Positions 55,598 to 64,000 of a stretch of 64,000 bases of DNA are shown here, in pieces (the stretch's first letter is position 1; the number at the start of each line of letters is the position of its first letter). A program made the translations under genes and the position numbers. The notes beneath the pieces were generated by a model that made no database searches, had not been told where the DNA came from, and saw only the letters and a list, made by a program, of their open reading frames with translations. This DNA comes from Pseudomonadota bacterium (GTDB lineage Bacteria > Pseudomonadota > Alphaproteobacteria > Acetobacterales > Acetobacteraceae), in contig JAJZES010000003.1 of assembly GCA_021845985.1 (NCBI GenBank), forward strand, positions 62,001-126,000, written 5' to 3'.

Positions 55598-55722
55598 GGC
55601 GGTATCCTCGGGGCAGGCCGGAGTGGAAAACGGAGCCGAAACGCGACCGCCGCGGCCGGGATTACAGGACGGCCAACCCTGCCGGGTCGGTGGCCGCGCC
55701 TGTCGCCCAGTCGCGACGGCGG

Positions 55723-58965
<3,243 letters not shown>

Positions 58966-58966
58966 G

Positions 58967-59233
58967 TCAGTCCTGTGCGGCAAGGGTGCGGGCGGCGGCA
59001 ACGCCTGCGGGCGTCAGCGTGAGGCGCCAGTGGCAGTGCAGCCCGGTCAGGCGGATCGGATCGTCGATCAGGCGGCGGGCGAGGCAGTCGGCAATGGCGG
59101 CGTGGATCTCGCCCGCGCTCAGCGCCGGCGCCAGCGCCGCCACCTGCGCCACGCCGGCCTCCGCATCGGCGGCGGTGAGCGCGTGGCGGAAGGCGATGCG
59201 CAGGAGAGCATCACGCGGCGGCAACCTGGGCAT
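58967..59233 (-). CDS. Small unknown protein between carA and carB
   Basis: An 88-residue protein ([20 protein letters not shown] at the start). The C-terminal part, [17 protein letters not shown] then [17 protein letters not shown], has the rhythm of a winged-helix domain (helix, then a beta wing ending in LTPAG), so it may bind DNA, but this is a weak inference. ATG 59233 follows GGAAACCACC; the stop is one base before the carB ATG (TGACATG), so both are translated together. A start at 59386 would add an atypical AT-rich N-terminus and is less likely. Confidence 0.55.
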   Translation of the reverse strand: MPRLPPRDALLRIAFRHALTAADAEAGVAQVAALAPALSAGEIHAAIADCLARRLIDDPIRLTGLHCHWRLTLTPAGVAAARTLAAQD

Positions 59234-59477
59234 CGGTGGTTTCCTTGGCGTGCCGCGTTGCTCTCGAAAATTTACGGGTTGATTGTTATCGTCTCCGACG
59301 ATTCGCCCTAAGGGGTTGCCATCATTGTTTTGATTGTCCAATTTTACGGTGTATTCTTTCCAAGATAATCCATAATTGTTGATCATTTCGGGTGCTCCCG
59401 AACAAAATTTGCCGAAGCAGATTAGTCGGCCATTGCCGTTCAGCCAACGTTTTCAGAGGCAAGTCCATCCGGCGCCA
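59234..59477 (-). promoter_or_regulatory. AT-rich spacer between carA and the carB unit
   Basis: About 244 bp downstream of carA and upstream of the small gene and carB. Base composition is strikingly lower in GC than the surroundings (runs such as AAAATTTACGGG and AATTGTTGATC). It most likely holds the carB promoter. No clear hairpin terminator or binding site was found. Confidence 0.35.
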
Positions 59478-60638
59478 TCATCCCTCCATCATCGCCACGA
59501 ACCGCCGAAACAAGTGGTGGCTGTCGCTCGGCCCCGGACTGGCCTCGGGGTGATACTGCACGCTGAAGGCGCGGCGTGACGGGCAGGCGATGCCCTCGTT
59601 GCTGCCGTCGAACAGGCTGCGGTGCGTCACCTGCACCGCCTCCGGCAGCGATGCTTCGTCTACCGCGAAACCGTGATTCTGGCTGGTGATCTCGACCCGC
59701 CCGGTGGCCAGTTCCTGCACCGGCTGGTTGGCGCCGCGATGGCCGCGCGCCAGCTTGTAGGTGCGTCCGCCCAGCGTCAGCGCCAGCAACTGATGGCCGA
59801 GGCAGATGCCGAACAGCGGCAGGCCGGCATCCAGCACGCCGCGGATCGCCGGCACCGCATACTCCGCGGTCGCCGCCGGGTCGCCGGGACCGTTGGACAG
59901 AAACACCCCGTCCGGCGCATGGCGCAGAATCTCCGCCGCCGTCGCCGTCGCCGGCACCACCGTCACCCGGCAGCCGGCCGCGGCGAGGCAGCGCAGGATG
60001 TTGCGCTTGGCGCCGTAATCGACCGCTACGACATGATGCGCCGGCGCCGCCATCCGGCCAAACCCCGCCGGCCAGCGCCACGCCGTCTCGGTCCAGGCGT
60101 AGGATTGCGTGCAGGAGACGCGGCAGGCCAGATCCATCCCCTCCAGCCCCGGCCACGCCGCCGCTGCGGCGATCAATGCCGGCAGGTCGAAACGGCCATC
60201 GGCGGGAAACGCCAGCAGCCCGTTGGGCGCGCCGCCGTCGCGGATGCGGGCGGTCAGCGCCCGTGTGTCGATGCCGGCAATGCCCGCCACCCCCTGCGCC
60301 CGCAGCCACGCATCGAGCGGCTGCGCCGCCCGCCAGTTGGACGGCGCGGTCAGGTCCTGTTTGACCACGAGGCCGCGCGCCGCGATCGTCGTCGCCTCGA
60401 TGTCCTCGGCATTGGCGCCGACATTGCCGATATGGGGGAAGGTGAAGACGATGATCTGCCCGGCATAGGACGGGTCGGTCAGCGTCTCCTGATAGCCGGT
60501 CATGCCGGTGTTGAAGCAGATTTCCGCCGGCTCGCCGCTGGTCGCGGCGCCGAAGCCGCGGCCCCACAGCACCGTGCCGTCGGCGAGCACGAGGCAGGCG
60601 GTGGCGCCGTCCGGCGGGGTGGTGGTGGGATGGTTCAT
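59478..60638 (-). CDS. carA: Carbamoyl-phosphate synthase small (glutaminase) subunit
   Basis: CarA hydrolyses glutamine and channels ammonia to CarB. The core protein from ATG 60638 has 386 residues. The N-terminal domain has LVLADGTVLWGRGFGA and FNTGMTGYQETLTDPSYAGQI. The class I glutaminase has VAVDYGAKRNILR, FLSNGPGDP, the nucleophilic Cys in FGICLGHQLLAL and the His-Glu in QYHPEASPGPSD. A good ribosome site (CAGGAG, nine bases away) supports this start. The frame, however, continues upstream in phase through a helix-turn-helix module to 60839, so a 453-residue fusion is also possible. Confidence 0.95.
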   Translation of the reverse strand: MNHPTTTPPDGATACLVLADGTVLWGRGFGAATSGEPAEICFNTGMTGYQETLTDPSYAGQIIVFTFPHIGNVGANAEDIEATTIAARGLVVKQDLTAPSNWRAAQPLDAWLRAQGVAGIAGIDTRALTARIRDGGAPNGLLAFPADGRFDLPALIAAAAAWPGLEGMDLACRVSCTQSYAWTETAWRWPAGFGRMAAPAHHVVAVDYGAKRNILRCLAAAGCRVTVVPATATAAEILRHAPDGVFLSNGPGDPAATAEYAVPAIRGVLDAGLPLFGICLGHQLLALTLGGRTYKLARGHRGANQPVQELATGRVEITSQNHGFAVDEASLPEAVQVTHRSLFDGSNEGIACPSRRAFSVQYHPEASPGPSDSHHLFRRFVAMMEG

Positions 60639-60839
60639 GGCGGCGTTCTCCTGCGGCGCGGCGCCCGGCATGTCGGCCAGCGCGAGTCCGGTGGCACCCA
60701 GCACGGCGGGCCAGTGGCGGGCCGGGATGACCCCGTTCTGGCGCCATTTGCGCACCGCCTCGGTGCCGACGCCAAGCCGGCGCGCCGCCGTCTCGGCGCC
60801 GCCGAGACGCAGCAGGATCGCATCCACGGTAATGGTCAT
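60639..60839 (-). other. In-frame helix-turn-helix module ahead of carA
   Basis: Sixty-seven codons from ATG 60839 continue without a stop into carA. They read VDAILLRLGGAETAARRLGVG followed by TEAVRKWRQNGVIPARHWPAVLG, a Cro/YdaS-like HTH in which helix 2 is AETAARRLGV and the recognition helix TEAVRKWRQNG. From memory, a small HTH domain of this kind is known fused to carbamoyl-phosphate synthases (called carph-isopro in NCBI models). No strong ribosome site precedes 60839. The product is either a fused CarA N-terminus or one of two forms from alternative starts. Confidence 0.65.
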
Positions 60840-60850
60840 GGCGGGACCAT

Positions 60851-60869
60851 ATGGGAAATCGTTTCCCAT
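60851..60869. promoter_or_regulatory. Operator-like palindrome 1
   Basis: ATGGGAAATCGTTTCCCAT has perfect 8-bp arms around TCG and lies 12 bp upstream of the HTH start codon, in the gap between the divergent carA and yqeY units. The size and symmetry fit a dimeric Cro-like repressor. Confidence 0.6.
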
Positions 60870-60889
60870 TGCAAGCGCCGGACGTGAAC

Positions 60890-60906
60890 CGGGAAATAAA
60901 CTCCCA
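60890..60906. promoter_or_regulatory. Operator-like palindrome 2
   Basis: CGGGAAATAAACTCCCA matches the inner 17 bp of the first palindrome at 12 positions, with the same GGGAAAT and TCCCA ends. Its centre is 38 bp from the first. A further half site TTCCCAT lies at 60923-60929. Confidence 0.5.
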
Positions 60907-60965
60907 GGGCGTGCGCAGGGGCTTCCCATAGTGTAGAGGGATCGTTCATCGGAGACGACGCCGCC

Positions 60966-61424
60966 ATGTCCCTGCGCGACCAGTTCCCGGAGCAGTTGAA
61001 GGCGGCGATGCGCGCCGCCGACGCGCCGCGCGTCTCCACCCTGCGGATGATTCTGGCGAAGCTCAAGGACACCGACATCGCCAGCCGGCCGAAGGGTGTG
61101 CCCGAGGTGGCGGAGGAGGAGATCGTCGCCATGCTGCGCGGCATGGCCAAATCCCGCCGCGAAAGCGTCGATCTCTACCGCCAGGGCAACCGCCCCGACC
61201 TCGTCGCCAAGGAGCAGGCGGAGATCGCCGTCATCGAGGGATTTCTGCCGCAGCAGATGGATGACGCGGCGACCGCCGATGCCGTCGCCGCCGCCATCGC
61301 CGAGTCTGGGGCGGCCAGCGTCAAGGATATGGGAAAGGTCATGGCGGTGCTGAAATCGCGCCACGGCGCAACGCTCGACATGGCGAAAGTCGGGCCGATG
61401 GTGCGGGCCAAGCTCGGCGCCTGA
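60966..61424 (+). CDS. yqeY: GatB/YqeY-domain protein
   Basis: A 152-residue helical protein similar to the tail domain of the amidotransferase subunit GatB, with LRDQFPEQLKAAMRAADAPRVSTLRM, YRQGNRPDLVAKEQAEIAVI and FLPQQMDD. Its exact role is unsettled; it is often linked with tRNA-dependent amidation. Its ATG at 60966 lies after GGAGACGACGCC. It ends overlapping the dnaG start by one base (TGATG), and stands where rpsU stands in the enteric macromolecular-synthesis operon. Confidence 0.9.
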   Translation: MSLRDQFPEQLKAAMRAADAPRVSTLRMILAKLKDTDIASRPKGVPEVAEEEIVAMLRGMAKSRRESVDLYRQGNRPDLVAKEQAEIAVIEGFLPQQMDDAATADAVAAAIAESGAASVKDMGKVMAVLKSRHGATLDMAKVGPMVRAKLGA

Positions 61425-63160
61425 TGGCCCTGCCGGCATCCTTTCTGGAGGAGTTGCGCGCGCGCACGCCGCTGCCGGCGGTCATCGGCCGGCGGGTGAA
61501 GCTGTCGCGGGCCGGCCGGCAATGGAAGGGCTGCTGCCCGTTCCACGGCGAGAAGACGCCGAGTTTTCAGGTCTATGACGACCACTACCACTGCTATGGC
61601 TGCGGCGCGCACGGCGATGCGGTGTCGTTCGTCATGCAGTCGCAGGGCACCAGCTTCATCGAGGCGGTGGAGCAACTGGCCGCCGAGGCCGGCATGGAGG
61701 TGCCCCGGCCGACCCCGGCGGCGGCCGAGGCGGATCGCCGCCGGCTCGATCTGCACGGCGTGCTGGCCGCCGCCGCCGAGCTGTTCCAGCACCGCCTGTT
61801 GCAGCCCGAGGGGGCGCGGGCGCTCGACTATCTGCGCGGGCGCGGCCTCAGCGAGGCGACCATCCGCCGCTTCGGCCTCGGCTGGGCCGGCCCGGCCGCG
61901 CTGCCGCAGGCGCCGGCGCCGCTGCTGGAGGCGGCCGGGCTGCTCACCCGGCCGGAGGAGGGCAGGGCGGCCAGGGCGTTCTATTTCAATCGGGTGATGT
62001 TTCCGATCCGCGACGGCCGCGGCCGGGTGATCAGCTTCGGCGGCCGCATCCTCGGCGACGGCCAGCCGAAATATCTGAACGGCCCGGAAACCGCGCTGTT
62101 CGCCAAGCGTCGCACGCTCTACGGCCTCGATGCCGCGCGCGACGGTGTGCGCGGCGGCGCCACCCTGGTTGCGGTCGAGGGCTATATGGACGTGATCGCG
62201 CTGCATCAGGCCGGTTTCGCCGGCGCCGTGGCGCCGCTCGGCACGGCGCTGAGCGAGGAGCAACTCACCGAAATGTGGCGCCTGTCGCCGCTGCCGGTGC
62301 TGTGTTTCGACGGCGATGCGGCGGGCGGACGGGCGGCGGCGCGGGCGGCGGCGCTGGCCCTGCCGCTGCTCGGCGCCGAGCGCAGCCTGCGCATCGCCGC
62401 GCTGCCCGGCGGCGACGACCCCGACACGCTGGTCCGCCGCGGCGGCCGGCCGGCATTTCAGGCGACGCTCGACGCCGCGCGGCCGTTTGCCGAGACGCTG
62501 TACGACATCACCCGCGCCGCCATCGGCGACACCACCCCCGAACAGCGCGCCCGGCTGCGCGGCCGGCTGGAGGAGCTGGCAGCACAGGTCACCGACAAGC
62601 CGCTGGCCGGCGAGTTGCGCCGTGCCCTGCTCGATCGCTTCTTTGCCGCCAGACGGAGCCGCAGCGCCGGCGCCGCGCGGCCGCTCATGGTGCGCCATCC
62701 GGCGGCGCCGCCGGACGCCGAACGCTGCCGCACCCTGCTGGCAATCCTGCTGCGCCATCCGGCACTGTTGCACGATGTCGAGGAAGCGCTCGGCAGCCTC
62801 GACCTGCCGCCGCCGCTGGATCGCCTGCGCCGCGAACTCACCGCCTGGAGTGTTGCCGCAGAGACGCTTGACTCGGAAGGTCTGATGACACACCTGACAA
62901 CCGCCGGTCTGGCGACCGAGGCCGCGCAGGTGCTGTCGGCCGTCCCGGTGCCGCTGCCCGCCTGCGCCGCGGCGGACGCCCAGCCGGCGCAGGCCGAGGA
63001 AGGCTGGTGGCATATCTTCGGACTGATGAATCGCAGCCGGCTGGAGGACGAAGTGGCAGCCGCCCGCCGCGACTTTGCGCAAAACCCTGACCTCGCCGGC
63101 CAACGCCGGCTGATCGCGCTGCGCACCGCCTACGCGGCGCTGTGCGGGGGCGAGGCCTGA
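61424..63160 (+). CDS. dnaG: DNA primase DnaG
   Basis: DnaG makes RNA primers for DNA replication. The 578-residue protein has the CHC2-type zinc finger CCPFHGEKTPSFQVY...YHCYGCGAHGDAV, the catalytic domain with YFNRVMFPIRDGRGRVISFGGRIL, and TOPRIM acidic motifs VAVEGYMDVIAL and FDGDAAGGRAA. The C-terminal helicase-binding part is divergent, as expected. ATG 61424 overlaps the yqeY stop. It is followed after 34 bp by rpoD. Confidence 0.95.
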   Translation: MALPASFLEELRARTPLPAVIGRRVKLSRAGRQWKGCCPFHGEKTPSFQVYDDHYHCYGCGAHGDAVSFVMQSQGTSFIEAVEQLAAEAGMEVPRPTPAAAEADRRRLDLHGVLAAAAELFQHRLLQPEGARALDYLRGRGLSEATIRRFGLGWAGPAALPQAPAPLLEAAGLLTRPEEGRAARAFYFNRVMFPIRDGRGRVISFGGRILGDGQPKYLNGPETALFAKRRTLYGLDAARDGVRGGATLVAVEGYMDVIALHQAGFAGAVAPLGTALSEEQLTEMWRLSPLPVLCFDGDAAGGRAAARAAALALPLLGAERSLRIAALPGGDDPDTLVRRGGRPAFQATLDAARPFAETLYDITRAAIGDTTPEQRARLRGRLEELAAQVTDKPLAGELRRALLDRFFAARRSRSAGAARPLMVRHPAAPPDAERCRTLLAILLRHPALLHDVEEALGSLDLPPPLDRLRRELTAWSVAAETLDSEGLMTHLTTAGLATEAAQVLSAVPVPLPACAAADAQPAQAEEGWWHIFGLMNRSRLEDEVAAARRDFAQNPDLAGQRRLIALRTAYAALCGGEA

Positions 63161-63194
63161 CCGAATGACGACCTTGCCCGGAGTGCCCTGACCG

Positions 63195-64000
63195 ATGGCC
63201 AGCAAGCCCAGCGCCCCCGCCGAGACCGCCGCCGCCGAGCAGGACAGCGACACCACCTTGCTCGACGTGCAGTCGGCCGCGGTCAAGCGCCTGATCGCCC
63301 GCGGCAAGGAGCGCGGCTACATCACCTTCGACGAACTCAACGTCGTGCTCGCGCCGGACCAGACCAGCTCCGAGCAGATCGAGGACGTGATGGCCAATCT
63401 CTCCGAGATGGGCATCCAGGTGGTCGAGAGCGAGGAAGCCGAGGACAGCGAGGCGCCCGCCGCCAAGGCCGCCGAAAAGGTCGAGGAGGAGAGCGAGGAC
63501 GCCGCCGGCAACGTCGATGAGGAAAATCTCGGCCGCACCGACGATCCGGTGCGGATGTATCTGCGCGAGATGGGCAGCGTCGAACTGCTGTCGCGCGAGG
63601 GCGAAATCGCCATCGCCAAGCGCATCGAGGCCGGTCGCGACATGATGATCGGCGGGCTGTGCGAAAGCCCGCTGACCTTCCGCGCCATCATCGCCTGGCA
63701 CGACGCGCTGAAGGCCGGGCGGATGATGCTGCGCGACATCATCGACCTGGAGGCGACGCAGGGCGGCCCGACCCCCGGCGCGGTCGAGGCCGAGGCGGTG
63801 GCACCGGCCAACGGCGCCGTCTTCGAGCCGGCGATCGAGGAAGATGAGTCGGAGGAAGGCGAGGGCGCCGGCCTGTCGCTCTCGGCGCTGGAGGAAAAGC
63901 TCAAGCCTGAGGTGCTGGCGACCTTCGAGGACATCGAGGGTCTCTACAAGAAGCTGCACAAGATGCAGTCGCGCCGGCTGGAGAGTTTCACCTCCGGCGA
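63195..64000 (+). CDS. rpoD: RNA polymerase sigma factor RpoD, N-terminal part
   Basis: The housekeeping sigma-70 factor. The 268 residues visible include region 1.1 (VKRLIARGKERGYITFDELN), an acidic linker rich in Glu (ESEEAEDSEAP), region 1.2 TDDPVRMYLREMGSVELLSREGEIAIAKRIE and part of the non-conserved region with another acidic run (IEEDESEEGEGAG). The promoter-binding regions 2 to 4 lie beyond the window. ATG 63195 starts MASKPSAPAE. It completes the yqeY-dnaG-rpoD operon. Confidence 0.96.
   Translation, partial: MASKPSAPAETAAAEQDSDTTLLDVQSAAVKRLIARGKERGYITFDELNVVLAPDQTSSEQIEDVMANLSEMGIQVVESEEAEDSEAPAAKAAEKVEEESEDAAGNVDEENLGRTDDPVRMYLREMGSVELLSREGEIAIAKRIEAGRDMMIGGLCESPLTFRAIIAWHDALKAGRMMLRDIIDLEATQGGPTPGAVEAEAVAPANGAVFEPAIEEDESEEGEGAGLSLSALEEKLKPEVLATFEDIEGLYKKLHKMQSRRLESFTSG

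Noticed and set aside
61175-63307. A 710-codon minus-strand frame opposite dnaG
   Set aside because: Antisense of a gene with clear primase motifs; the frame has no recognisable domain.

Overview
The window is a very GC-rich chromosomal segment of an alphaproteobacterium, most likely of the Rhodospirillales and probably Acetobacteraceae. The basis is the coding style, a circularly permuted two-piece tmRNA gene, an alphaproteobacterial-type SspB, and household gene orders such as folK-rpoZ-rsh-acpS, carA/carB-greA and yqeY-dnaG-rpoD. No insertion sequence, CRISPR array, prophage, rRNA or tRNA gene was recognised. The window cuts two genes: a substrate-binding protein at the left end and rpoD at the right end.

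Layout. 1-2717: minus-strand branched-chain-amino-acid-type ABC genes (two ATPases and a binding protein; no permease visible). 2718-3537: an intergenic stretch with hairpins and what looks like the C-terminal stump of a LysR regulator. 3538-8056: an FAD dehydrogenase and a convergent PAS-GGDEF-EAL cyclic-di-GMP protein. 8057-13595: a divergent control region (Fur-like box, a 38-bp perfect palindrome) and a tightly overlapping cheA-W-Y-B-R operon. 13617-16073: pgsA, mobB, a lipoprotein, moaD and moaE (molybdopterin synthesis). 16285-19742: tmRNA, 3-methyladenine glycosylase, sspB, class I fumarase and a VOC protein. 19747-25756: queuosine genes queA-tgt-queF and queG, split by an opposite-strand DUF4160/DUF2442 pair, then class II fumarase. 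25764-30265: a ureohydrolase, an SDR, formimidoylglutamate deiminase and an MFS exporter.

30269-35452: a sugar ABC importer (permease, double ATPase, binding protein) with a MarR-type regulator and aldose 1-epimerase. 35561-45753: enoyl-CoA hydratase, two VOC proteins, a fused indolepyruvate ferredoxin oxidoreductase, a short SDR, a second MarR-like regulator, an IlvD/Edd dehydratase and a PEP-CTERM-like secreted protein. 45750-49594: an SbmA/BacA-like ABC exporter or importer, DUF1499 and DUF3253 proteins, family-5 uracil-DNA glycosylase and a NYN nuclease-like protein. 49690-53762: a ten-codon leader ORF, folK, rpoZ, the (p)ppGpp enzyme and acpS. 53921-60839: threonine dehydratase, greA, carB, a small unknown gene and carA, the last with an in-frame N-terminal helix-turn-helix module facing two matching operator palindromes. 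60966-64000: yqeY, dnaG and the start of rpoD.

The most interesting signals are the HTH-CarA reading frame with its own operator-like palindromes, the tmRNA gene sitting next to its proteolysis adaptor SspB, the Fur-like box between a c-di-GMP enzyme and an orphan chemosensory operon, and the DUF4160/DUF2442 module embedded among the queuosine genes. All assignments come from reading the sequence; none was checked against a database.
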